A DNA stretch of 64,000 nt, taken from positions 12,733,913-12,797,912 of the forward strand of contig NC_050472.1 in the NCBI RefSeq assembly GCF_013373865.1. Reading direction: 5' to 3'. Origin of the DNA: Monomorium pharaonis. Lineage: Eukaryota; Arthropoda; Insecta; Hymenoptera; Formicidae. Positions 24,341 through 33,535 of the stretch are shown here, in pieces. The translations under genes and the position numbers were made by a program. How positions within the stretch are numbered: position 1 is the first letter of the stretch; each line of letters starts with the position of its first letter. The notes beneath the pieces are model-generated. The model had not been told where the DNA came from, ran no database searches, and worked only from the letters and a program-made list of their open reading frames with translations.

Positions 24341-25219
24341 ATGTATGATTTTATTATTTATGATAGTAACCACGAACTATAAGAAGACATTTCAGAGAAT
24401 TATATCATATAAGTAGTGTAAATATTGTCGTAATTTGATGAAAAACATAATAAAAATTTTCATAATTCCTCCTTGGCCCGCGTTTACTATTTACTATAGT
24501 AATTTTTACCATAAAGTTTTTTCCGTGTATTATAAATCTATCACAAGGATTAATTTTATTAAAAATATAAATATCCTAGTTATTTAATTTTTAATTAAGA
24601 ATATAAAATTGAAACAAACATTTTATTTGCTTGTCATTTCCATTTTAACCGATAAAATTTTCTAATATTTTTTGAAGAAGCATAAATTTTGTTTCGAGCA
24701 TATGATAACAGCTTCTTTTAAAATTTATAATGACAGTTTACGACGTTTCAGACTATCATAAAAAAATATTTTTTATTAAAAGTAATCGTTATTTATTAAA
24801 AAATAAATTTAGTAATCACTTCTTTAAGCATTAGATCTGGGGCTCGATTCTTGAATTTATTCGCAAGAGAAACGTATTCGCAAATTCTGTTCTTACAGAA
24901 AAGTTAGAAATTTATTGGCTATCGTATGGCTATTAATCAATAAACTTACAACTTTCTGTTAGAGCGAGTATTTGCGTATACGTTTCTCTTGCGAATGACT
25001 TCAAGAATCGGGCCCCTGATATTTTTTGTACACATGTATGTACACGTACACACATATTTTTTGTCGTTAGAAAATTTTATTTTCATTAAAAAAGGTAAGG
25101 AACTATCATAGGCCGGAATTCATAGTCGAATCTTATTCAAGTTCCAGCTTAAGCACGATCTTGAGACGTCAATGCTGTTATTTCATTGGTTAAGTAAGTC
25201 TCAAGTCGGCTCAAAGCTA

Positions 25220-26250
25220 CCCCTACAGCATGAAATATTGCTGCAACGTTGCAGAAATATTATTTTGCAAGATTGGAATATTGCAGAAAATATTACTGCA
25301 ATATTGCAGCAATATTTCTATGTCCGCTCCAAAACAATATTGTGCAATATTTCTGCAATATTTCAGCAATATTCCCCGTAAGATTTCTGTAATATTTCAG
25401 CAATATTGCTGCAATATTTCTTGTAAGATTGCTGTAATATTTCTGAAACGTTAATGCGCAATATGAAGGAAATGTTGCAGGTGGTTAAATTAATCAATTA
25501 ATATGTAAGATGTGTATTATACAAAAAACGGGAAATGAATTTATTGTCATACCGTTACGGCACAATAATTTGAAAAATTAATAATTAAAAAAGTAATTAA
25601 TTAAATTAACATACACCAACAGATATCGAATATCGTTCCATTCTAGATTTAGGTAAGCATTAAAATGAAGCAAGTCCAGAAAATGCCCATCCTGATCAAT
25701 TTATACGCTAGAATTACACATGCATGTATGGTTCACACATGTTTAATTAATGTATTATATATATAAGTCAGAGTGAACATCTTCTGGACTTGCTTCACTC
25801 AATCTAGTATGGGACGCAACGCTGTCGTGATTACAGAATTTGTTGCACATCTATGTATCTTTTAGCTCTAATCTTACATAAAAATTTAAAATAAAAATAT
25901 CCTGCTCTATTTTTTTATTTGTCCCTTAAAACTATGTAAAATATTACTTATTGTTAGTTCTAGATTAAGAAATACGGATTATACGGAAATAAATTTTGCA
26001 CGGTTGCAATATAATATTGCCACAATATTGTGCAATATCTGTTAGGAAATATTACATTTGTAATATTGCTACAATATTGCACAACATCTGCTAAGAAATA
26101 TTACATTTGTAATATTGCTGCAATATTGTGCAACATTTGCTAGAGAATATTATATTTGTAATATTGCTACAATATTTCTGCAATATTGGTTATATTATGC
26201 ACTATTGCAATATTTCTGCAACGTTGCAGCAATATTTCATGCTGTAGGGG
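25220..26250. mobile_element. CCCCTACAGCATG TIR element
   Basis: A 1,031-bp element has ends CCCCTACAGCATGAAATATT and AATATTTCATGCTGTAGGGG, flanked by TA (25218-25219 and 26251-26252). The empty site in a sister MITE has a single TA. The arms repeat AATATTGCTGCAATATT words, as in the related element at 4912-5769. The centre holds a short mirrored pair around CTTCTGGACTTGCTTC-type sequence (about 25668-25800). No gene is seen. Confidence 0.85.
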
Positions 26251-26259
26251 TAGACTTAA

Positions 26260-26500
26260 GGGCCACCGCACAACTCTTCCATAACGCGTTACGTTACGTT
26301 AAGTACTCCATACGAACCTAAGTTGTACTTAAAATTTAACTTAAATCAACGCACAAAGAAATCCTTAACGTAAGAACTTAAGAACTTACGTTAAGGATTT
26401 CTTTGTGCGTTGATTTAAGTTAAATTTTAAGTACAACTTAGGTTCGTATGGAGTACTTAACGTAACGTAACGCGTTATGGAAGAGTTTGTGCGGTGGCCC
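26260..26500. mobile_element. Near-perfect 241-bp palindromic MITE
   Basis: Almost the whole element is one inverted repeat: GGGCCACCGCACAACTCTTC on the left is mirrored by GAAGAGTTTGTGCGGTGGCCC, with the centre at AAGAACTTAAGAACTT. TAA flanks both sides (26257-26259 and 26501-26503). The near-identity of the arms suggests it is young. Confidence 0.88.
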
Positions 26501-26588
26501 TAAGACAATGCTTGAGCTTAAGATCGGTCTATGAATCCTGTCCATGGAGTTTTAGCATAAGTCTAGCTTCGAGTCGACTTGAGACTAA

Positions 26589-26760
26589 GGCCGAAATCAC
26601 ATGGTGGGGAATAGAGCTGCGGAATAGAACGTGCGTCATAGAAGTAGCCAATCAGAGCTTTGCCGTTTCAGAATGCGTTGATGCTGCAAAGCTCTGATTG
26701 GCTGCTTCTATGACGCACGTTCTATTCCGCAGCTCTATTCCGTACCATGTGATTTTGGCC
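26589..26760. mobile_element. Stacked MITE 1 (GGCCGAAATCACATGG)
   Basis: A 172-bp palindromic element ending CCATGTGATTTTGGCC is flanked by TAA at 26586-26588 and 26761-26763. Confidence 0.82.
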
Positions 26761-26763
26761 TAA

Positions 26764-27032
26764 AGGGCCATCTACAATGGAGTGTTTTAGCCGTAACAGC
26801 ATTAAAACTACGGCAATGCTGTCTAGAATAAAAATGACATAGCAATAACATACAAGCCGGCCATCAAAGAAAGGCAACCAAAAACTAATCTTGAATGCCC
26901 CAACGCTCATCGTAAGCACGCAATGAATTGGCTCAATGTCTGCTGTAGGTTGTAAACAGTAAAGCAATACGAAGTGAAGACATTTTCTACGGCTACTGCT
27001 ACGGCCTACGACTCTCCATTGTAGATGGCCCT
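26764..27032. mobile_element. Stacked MITE 2 (AGGGCCATCTACAATGG)
   Basis: A 269-bp element with ends AGGGCCATCTACAATGGAG and CTCCATTGTAGATGGCCCT is flanked by TAA on both sides (26761-26763 and 27033-27035). A second copy of the same length is stacked MITE 5. Confidence 0.85.
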
Positions 27033-27035
27033 TAA

Positions 27036-27182
27036 GGGAGCGTTCCCACCGAGCGCGTCACGCGTTGCGTTGTCCTTCGCGTCCAATCAAAACGTTCCAT
27101 TTTATTATGATAAAATATAATAGATTTTTGATTAGATGCGAAGAACGACGCGACGCGTGACGCGCTTGGTGGGAACGTTCCC
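27036..27182. mobile_element. Stacked MITE 3 (GGGAGCGTTCCCACC)
   Basis: A 147-bp element with ends GGGAGCGTTCCCACC and GGTGGGAACGTTCCC is flanked by TAA (27033-27035 and 27183-27185). Confidence 0.82.
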
Positions 27183-27382
27183 TAATGCGTAACTTATGTC
27201 GACCAATCACATCGGCTGCGTTTTGATATTTACTCCCAGTACTAAAAATCTATAGTTTACGTCACATACACTGTAGAATTTCAGTATTGAATATTGAAAC
27301 GCAGCCATCGTTGTAGAGCACATTAAAGCCGTCTTTAACGTATCCCATGACGATGTGATTGGTCGATGTAAGTTACGCATTA
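27183..27382. mobile_element. Stacked MITE 4 (TAATGCGTAACTTA)
   Basis: Inverted ends TAATGCGTAACTTATGTCGA and GATGTAAGTTACGCATTA include the TWA triplets into which the neighbours inserted. The interior carries CCAATCACATCG and its mirror. Confidence 0.78.
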
Positions 27383-27651
27383 AGGGCCATCTACAATGGA
27401 GAGTTGTAGGTCGTAGCAGTAGTCGTAGACAATATTTTCATTACGTACTGTTTTACTGATTACGGCCTACAACAGACATTGAGCCAATTCAGTGGGTGCT
27501 TACGATGAGCGTTTAGGTGTTCGGGGTTAGTTTTTAGTCACCTCTCTATGATAGCCGGCTTGTATATTATTGTTACGTCGTTTATATTATTGACAGCATG
27601 GTCGTAGATTTAGCGTTGTTACGACTAAAACACTCCATTGTAGATGGCCCT
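27383..27651. mobile_element. Stacked MITE 5, second AGGGCC copy
   Basis: A 269-bp copy of stacked MITE 2 with the same ends is flanked by TTA (27380-27382 and 27652-27654). Confidence 0.83.
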
Positions 27652-27748
27652 TTACGCTATTTATGCTGCATGTGACGGCACCCTTACTTAACCAATGAAA
27701 TAACAGCATTGACGTCTCAAGATCGTGCTTAAGATGGATCTTGAATAA

Positions 27749-27991
27749 AGGTGCTTTTTCATGGGCGTCAGTTGACGCCAATATTCTGACCTATTCTGAC
27801 CAATTCTGACGCGCAAAAGTTTTCACGCGTCAGTTTTGTAACTCGCGTCGTCTATCGCGCGCGACGATTGGACGCTATTTTGATGCTATAGAAGTTAGAA
27901 AATTCGAACTTCTTCAGCGTCGACGCAGAAATTAACATGACGTCACAAATTGTCTTGACGCGCGTCAACTGACGCCCATGAAATGGCACCT
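27749..27991. mobile_element. Harbinger MITE, non-autonomous relative of 6451-11240
   Basis: The 243-bp element begins AGGTGCTTTTTCATGGGCGT and ends ACGCCCATGAAATGGCACCT, flanked by TAA (27746-27748 and 27992-27994). Its termini match the autonomous Harbinger in this window over about 20 bases, so it could be mobilised by that transposase. Confidence 0.85.
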
Positions 27992-28031
27992 TAAGATTCG
28001 ACTATGAATACCGGCCATATTGTTCATAAGA

Positions 28032-28169
28032 CCGGATCTGCAATAGGTTAGGTAGCAAGCCTTAAGCCCTAAGGAATTAACCTATTATATTCGTTTATTC
28101 TTCTCACATTCAATTATAATTGGTCAGTTTCTTATGGCATTAGGCTTACTACACCTATTGCAGATCCGG
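28032..28169. mobile_element. MITE with CCGGATCTGCAATAGG ends
   Basis: The left CCGGATCTGCAATAGG is mirrored by CCTATTGCAGATCCGG after 138 bp. The target duplication is not clear. Confidence 0.65.
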
Positions 28170-28253
28170 GCTAACGTGTTCCATTTATCTAAAAGGAAAG
28201 CAGCCTAAATGGAAAGCACCTATTGTAGACTACTTACTTTTTGTTCGAAACTG

Positions 28254-28380
28254 ACAATGGAAGCTTTCCAGCAAGTGACACAAATTGACACAGCAGTATT
28301 TCTGTCTTTGTTTGATATTCAGTGAAAGACAAGGACAAAATTACTGCTGTCAATTTGTGTCTCTTGCTGGAAAGCTCCCC
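28254..28380. mobile_element. Hairpin repeat around CTTTCCAGCAAGTGACAC
   Basis: GGAAGCTTTCCAGCAAGTGA is mirrored by TCTTGCTGGAAAGCTCC, with an inner match around GACACAAATTGACA. This makes a stem of about 60 bp. Confidence 0.65.
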
Positions 28381-28504
28381 ATATTTACACGTCAACAACA
28401 TCGGAGTTATAAAACTGGCCAACTACAGCCATTCCTCGGAAGAATGAAATGGTTATGATTGGCCAGCTCTAGAAGTATCGATGTTATTAACCTGTTTAAG
28501 GATG

Positions 28505-28613
28505 TTGTGTAAACGTAGTCAATGTGCATACTTTCGCCTTTGAAACCTCATCGATTCAATCTTACAAAAATCTTATAAAGAAGGGTCAGAAGTCTGAACT
28601 CCACAGTTTTAAG
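28505..28613 (+). promoter_or_regulatory. Probable 5' non-coding exon of OST4
   Basis: The sequence ending TTTTAAG at 28613 is followed by a GTAATTG donor. The next acceptor (TTTTCCAG, 28722-28729) places the OST4 ATG at the very first base of the following exon. The transcription start itself is not visible. Confidence 0.5.
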
Positions 28614-28729
28614 GTAATTGTTTAATTATGTTACATAATTGTATTTAATGAAAACATGTAAACAACAATACAATTAAGCGTGTATGTACAATATAAATAC
28701 TTAAATCATCTAAACCATTTGTTTTCCAG

Positions 28730-28834
28730 ATGATTACGGATGTACAATTAGCAATATTTTGCAACATCTTGGGAGTTGCATTGTTTTTCTTGGTATTTCT
28801 CTTCCACTACATAAATGCGAATTATACGAAATAA
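28730..28834 (+). CDS. OST4: OST4, oligosaccharyltransferase small subunit
   Basis: A 34-residue ORF begins MITDVQLAIF, continues NILGVALFFLVFLFHY and ends after a short polar tail. This is the conserved architecture of OST4: a lumenal MIT(D) start, one transmembrane helix, and a tail of a few residues. OST4 is the tiny subunit that stabilises the STT3-containing oligosaccharyltransferase complex in the endoplasmic reticulum membrane, which transfers the glycan to asparagine. The CDS lies in one exon that starts exactly at the acceptor (TTTTCCAG then ATG). An AATAAA at about 28927 provides a polyadenylation signal. At 34 residues it is slightly shorter than the 35-37 usual elsewhere. It is below the size normally picked up by ORF finders. 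Confidence 0.92.
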   Translation: MITDVQLAIFCNILGVALFFLVFLFHYINANYTK

Positions 28835-28922
28835 GAAATGGAGAAATCTATTATTCAGAATGTTTACTTATTGTAATCTAACCTATGTTGTTGGATCAAT
28901 TGTACATCTCTTCCACATTGTC

Positions 28923-28940
28923 TATAAAATAAATTAAAGT
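28923..28940 (+). terminator. Polyadenylation signal of OST4
   Basis: An AATAAA hexamer in TATAAAATAAATTAAAG lies about 90 bases after the OST4 stop codon. Confidence 0.6.
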
Positions 28941-29216
28941 ATGTTACTTTACAACTTGAAAATGTTAGATTATTTTATTACATATTGTATTATAGTTAAA
29001 AATTGAGTAATTTTATAAATATTTCTAGAAATAAATTAATACTTTTAAATTTGTAATATTATCAAAAATCTTACAAAAGTAAAATATGCCAAATATATAA
29101 ATGTGTACAAAAATAGCATAAGTTCAATACAATTAGCCAAGTATATTTTTAAAAAAGACTTGTGAAAATCTATTAAAAAATTATTTAAAAAATTGATATG
29201 TTGTGCAATGGTAATT

Positions 29217-29368
29217 AATAGTTAAGCAAAAACTGGGCGTATATTGTTTCCCACTTTGCATTTTTTCTACATTTCTAAGATTATTATTGATATAAGCCAT
29301 TAATATGTATATAGAAAAAATGTAATTAATGTGACCCGGGCACGCCAAGTTTTTGCTTAACTATCTGT
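29217..29368. mobile_element. Hairpin MITE around AGTTAAGCAAAAACT
   Basis: ATAGTTAAGCAAAAACTGGG is mirrored by CCAAGTTTTTGCTTAACTAT with about 110 bases between, including CCCGGGCACG. Confidence 0.65.
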
Positions 29369-29647
29369 TATTGTTGGTAACATTTATGTTTTTTAAATAA
29401 TTTTTAATAGATTTTTATGAGATTTTTCTAAGTTTTTTAAAAATATACTTAGTTAATTATATTAATTTTGTTTAATTTTTGAATGCATGCGTTCGTGTAC
29501 TTTGCATGTCTTTTTCACCTTGTAAGATTTTTGAAAGGATTCCACTTCTTTATATAAAAATTAGTTAATATTGTTTTTACCTATATTATGTAATTTTATT
29601 TTTAATTGATTTATGTATTATATATTTTTAAAATTATACATAACATT

Positions 29648-29662
29648 AATTCTTATGCATGC

Positions 29663-29698
<36 letters not shown>

Positions 29699-29712
29699 GC
29701 ATGCATAAGAAC
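29648..29712. repeat. TA microsatellite inside a palindrome
   Basis: About 18 TA dinucleotides are flanked by TTCTTATGCATGCG and its mirror CGCATGCATAAGAA. Confidence 0.9.
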
Positions 29713-30049
29713 ATATGTACATATATATAAAATTGTAATTATATTAATGTTATTCTGTTATTATATATATTTGAATTACCAAATATATATAGGGAAATAT
29801 ATAGGAAAATAAGCCAGAGGTTTAACATTCAAAGAATGACAATTTTATTAACTTTTTATTATTAATATTAACATTTATATATATATTACGTATATTATTT
29901 GTTTATTATTTATTTTATTTTTATTAGTTTTATTACGTTAATATATTTTTTCCAATATTCATCACTTACATTATGTACTTTTATTTTAGTAAAATAAAAT
30001 TGTATATAGGTATATTGTGAAGCCTGTTGAATGACTAAGGCTCATTTCT

Positions 30050-30178
30050 ACCAACGGAGAATAATTTTAAGCTTGGTTTAATTTATTCTTTATTTTTTTC
30101 TAATTTTTGGAATTAGAATAACATAACAAGTAAGTTAAACCGAGATTAAAGTTAATCCACATTAGTAGAAATGGGCCA
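30050..30178. mobile_element. MITE with GGCTCATTTCTACCAA ends
   Basis: GGCTCATTTCTACCAACG is mirrored by TAGTAGAAATGGGCC, and an inner TTAAGCTTGGTTTAA is mirrored by TTAAACCGAGATTAA. It is about 125 bp. A GT microsatellite follows at 30185-30252. Confidence 0.6.
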
Positions 30179-30605
30179 AACTAGTTTTGTGTGTGGGTGC
30201 GTCTGTGTGTGTGTGTGTGTTTTGTATGTGTGTATGTGTGTGTGTGTGTACATGTGAGTCAGACCTATAGAAAATGACATAAGTAATTTTTTTTTTGCAA
30301 GAGATTGTGAGATTGAGTGTACCAATTTTAATTTATACTTTTACATTTATAATATTATCTTATGAAGAACCTTACAAAGGTAAAAAAGATATGTCAAATA
30401 GATAATCGCGTGGATTCAAAAATGAAACGAAATTAATACAATTTCGAACGTCGCAATTGAAAGCATATAATATAATATAAAACAATAATATAAATACAAT
30501 ATAATAAAATTGTTATTAGATTTTTTATTATAATCTTAGTTTCTGAAATATTTTACTTGACAACTAAATTCCAGATAATGTTTAGTAGCTCCATATATGC
30601 GCAGT

Positions 30606-31390
30606 GACTCTAGTAGCAAAATACATTGGCAGAATATTGGCAAATACTTGTTAAATATTGGTTTTCTTGGGAATGCATTGGCCAATCTTTTCCCAATGTA
30701 GCGCCAATATTGTATGTACATTAATTGCATTTTAATATTGGGTTTATGTTGGAACAGTATTGGCTAAGATTTTCCATTATAATTTCAATATTGGTCATAC
30801 AATAAATGCAAATTTACTGCCAATATTACATACTAGTAATTGTACGATATTACATTTACATTGGAAATCCCTTGGCCAAGATTTCCAAAAATAATTTCAA
30901 TATTGGTCATACAATAAATGCAAATTTACTACCAATATTACATACCAATAATTATACGGTATTACAATTACATTGGAAATGCATTGGCCAAGATTCTTAA
31001 TATAATTTTAATATTGGTTATATAATAAATGCAAATTTACTGCCAATATTATTCATCAATTGTATTTTAATATTGGCTTTATTTTGAAACAGTATTGACC
31101 AAGATTTTCCAATATAATTTCAATATTGAATATATGCTAATGTACTCTCAATATTATGTATCAATAGTTATACAGTATTGCATTTACATGAAAAATGAAT
31201 TGGTCAAGATTTCTTAATAAAAAGTGAATATTGATTACACATAAATATTAATATACTGCCAATATCACATACCATTTTGTCTTGTCTTTCCTAAAACAGG
31301 TAATCTTAATTTTATGTTTAAAATATTTATTATTTGAATAATTAATTCACTATATTATTGTATTTACATTGGAAATGCATTAGCCAAGAC
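30606..31390. repeat. 111-bp satellite-like repeat (CAATATTGG units)
   Basis: AAATTTACTGCCAATATTAC-type words begin at about 30810, 30922 and 31033, a 111-112 bp period, with decayed units to about 31390. The left end reads CTCTAGTAGCAAAATAC; a matching inverted end (TTGCTACTAGGGG) lies at 54958-54970 next to a short block of the same repeat. Confidence 0.75.
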
Positions 31391-31394
31391 ACTA

Positions 31395-31690
31395 TGGTGT
31401 CTTAATCCATTGATTAGTTGCGTGCGTGCGTGTGCGTGTGTGTACGCGTGCGTGCATGCGCACGGATGCATGTTTATTTTGTATTTATATAAATATAGTT
31501 TAACTAGGGTAAGTGTACCTATTAGTGTGTCTGTACCTATTAATGTGTCTTTATATTTAAAGAAGTTATAAAAGAATTTGCATAATTAAAAATAGAACAT
31601 TTTCTTTTGTATTATATACATAAATAGTTAAACTAAAATGATATAAAATCTTTACTTTATGCCAGTATGAGAATAAAACAACTCGAATAA
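31395..31690. other. Gene-free AT-rich segment
   Basis: It contains a short GTGC/GTGT simple repeat (31420-31470) and otherwise unremarkable AT-rich sequence. Confidence 0.4.
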
Positions 31691-32461
31691 TTAGTTTAGT
31701 TTCGACCTAACTGGCCAGATTTAATTCAAAATTATAGTACTACGTTTTGACCATAGGTTTTGGTCCTTTTCAAGTGCAGAATGTGTTACATTTCCTTTAC
31801 ATTACACAATAAAAACGATCTATGATATATGTCCAGATTACCTAAAAGACGAGATCATCGCATTATATAAAATCAAATTATGTATATATGTTTTATATAT
31901 GTATATATATATTATTATGTACATAATAAATCTAAGGTCAATACAATAGTACTTACAAATAATGTGCGTCATGAAAATTACAATGATAAAATAATATAAA
32001 AACTATAAAAAGAATGTCTAATGGAAACACTATAATGTATGTGTTGCGTTCGTGGCAAGCCGTTGAGCCGAACGAAACGAAATTGCCGAATAATCGACAA
32101 CGAACGCAATGACACAAAAACCAAAATCAATTAGAATCAAAATATAAACTAAGCGGCTCTGATTATTCTATCATAAATACTGATCAAATTTTCACTGTCA
32201 GTTTGTAAATTGATGGTTTGCTCATGTTTTTTAATAAAAAATGTGTCCGCTATCTCGCGTTTTTGTGTCACTGTTTCTTTGTGCAATATATAAGGTTGTG
32301 ACCATTTAAAATCATGTCCATAAGTGATCCGATGTTGACTAATCACAGAATGATTATTCGCATGTTTTATAATATCCCTTTGATGCTCTTTCATACGTGT
32401 TCCTACATGTCTCTTAGTTTGGCCGATATAAACCGCATCACACTAATTGCAATCTATCTTA
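31690..32461 (-). pseudogene. Penelope-like element 3' end with GIY-YIG endonuclease
   Basis: On the minus strand, 32461-32149 encodes a truncated GIY-YIG domain: VYIGQTKRHVGTRMKEHQRD, preceded by a cysteine and an in-frame stop (at about 32444). This is the endonuclease domain at the C terminus of Penelope-like retroelements. The downstream untranslated region (to about 31690) matches, inverted, the tail of the fragment at 35823-36700. The 5' side is cut at 32462 by a CCCAGTGAACACA element. The reverse transcriptase part is missing from this copy. Confidence 0.75.
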
Positions 32462-33525
32462 CCCAGTGAACACATTTTATAGCGGCAATATAACATGGAA
32501 GTTACATGTAATTTAACATTGTTATTCTTGTGATATGTAGGTGCTATATGACATGGAAATAACCTGTTACGTAGTATTTGTTATACGCAAGTGATATAGC
32601 TGTTATACATCGTTTTGGCGTTACAGTTATTCAACAAAAATTGTATAATCGTAACATAACACGTATCAATGTTATTACGGAACGATGCGTCGTAGTTGAC
32701 TCAGAAATCAGACAACATTACAACATCCTGAATGATAGATCTATTTGATAATAAAAAAAATTATTATAAAGATAATGTTTTCAAAAATAACGGTTTGTCT
32801 ACAATTACTGCGCACAAAAAATGCACAAAATCGAAATTCATCATGTGCTGAACAAAAACAGAATAATAAATGTATACTATTCAATTTTTCTTAGAATTAC
32901 GATCTATATAGTTAACCATCTAATTAATCATTTGAACGCTTCAAAGATTAGTGCTAAATAGATCGCAATTTCCATCAAATTATTAAGGTTATGGAAAAAG
33001 ATAAATTTAACAATGAAATTAATAAGTAAATAAATTAATGCTATTTATTTTTAATATGTTTTGCAAAATTTAATTGCTTTTATAAAAAATAATATAGTTG
33101 CGTCAGTTTATAACATATAAGTATATGTAGACAATAACAAGTACCCATATCGATGAGTCAAATTGGCGTAGCAGATAGAGTACAAGGTTCGTCATCCTAA
33201 GGTCCCGGGTTCAAACCTAGCAGCGACAAGTAAGAATAAAATAAAAAATTACATAATTTAAATTTAATTAATTAATAAAAATTTATTCTAAATGTAGTAT
33301 GTGCTGTTGATAAAAATAATTTTTAAAAAATAAAATTTTTATTTTATTTTATTTTTCTTTGTAACTGTTGTGTAACGATTAGATAACATGTAATTATAAC
33401 ATGTTATATTGCTGAGTCAGGAATTATAACTTACATGTAAGTTACGTGTAATTTCAGAGTAACGTAACCTGTTATATTCGGTTACATTGCTGTTACACTG
33501 CTGCTATATTACTGTGTTCACTGGG
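32462..33525. mobile_element. CCCAGTGAACACA TIR element, copy 2
   Basis: A 1,064-bp element with ends CCCAGTGAACACA and TGTGTTCACTGGG is flanked by TA on both sides. It interrupts the Penelope-like fragment. It is very similar to 1031-2098 in opposite orientation, including the tRNA-like core. Confidence 0.85.
33150..33230 (+). other. tRNA-like core of TIR element
   Basis: AAATTGGCGTAGCAGATAGA (A box) and GGGTTCAAACCTAGC (B box) are present, the best-preserved copy of this motif pair in the window. It could recruit RNA polymerase III. The acceptor stem is not convincingly paired. Confidence 0.6.
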
Positions 33526-33535
33526 TATATACAAC

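Larger units (their letters stand above)
21503..25110. mobile_element. Long-inverted-repeat element, 3.6 kb
   Basis: The left arm (21503 to about 21905) is mirrored by the right arm (about 24540-25110): TATGATAGTTCTTTACG on the left against GGAACTATCATA on the right, and AACTAGGATATTTATA against TATAAATATCCTAGTT deeper in. The arms are more than 350 bp. A second mirrored pair around AGAATAATCACTTTGTGACA lies at 21910-21945 and 22225-22285. A separate TIR element (22433-24340) sits between the arms. No transposase is seen. Confidence 0.75.
25111..26541. mobile_element. GGCCGG-type MITE split by two insertions
   Basis: The host starts GGCCGGAATTCATAGTCG and ends TCTATGAATCCTGTCC. Host pieces are 25111-25219, 26251-26259 and 26501-26541; joined, they match the uninterrupted copy at 12329-12472. 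The two insertions have clean target duplications. Confidence 0.8.
26542..28016. mobile_element. Second split GGCCGG-type MITE hosting a MITE stack
   Basis: The left host piece (about 26563-26585, TCTAGCTTCGAGTCGACTTG) and the right piece (27689-27748 and 27992-28016, with CCAATGAAATAACAG and TATGAATACCGGCC) belong to one copy of the MITE. Between them are five abutted MITEs plus a 34-bp scrap (27655-27688), and a Harbinger MITE in the right piece. Confidence 0.75.

Noticed and set aside
33150..33230. A functional tRNA gene
   Set aside because: Repeated at five sites inside TIR elements, poor acceptor and anticodon stems.
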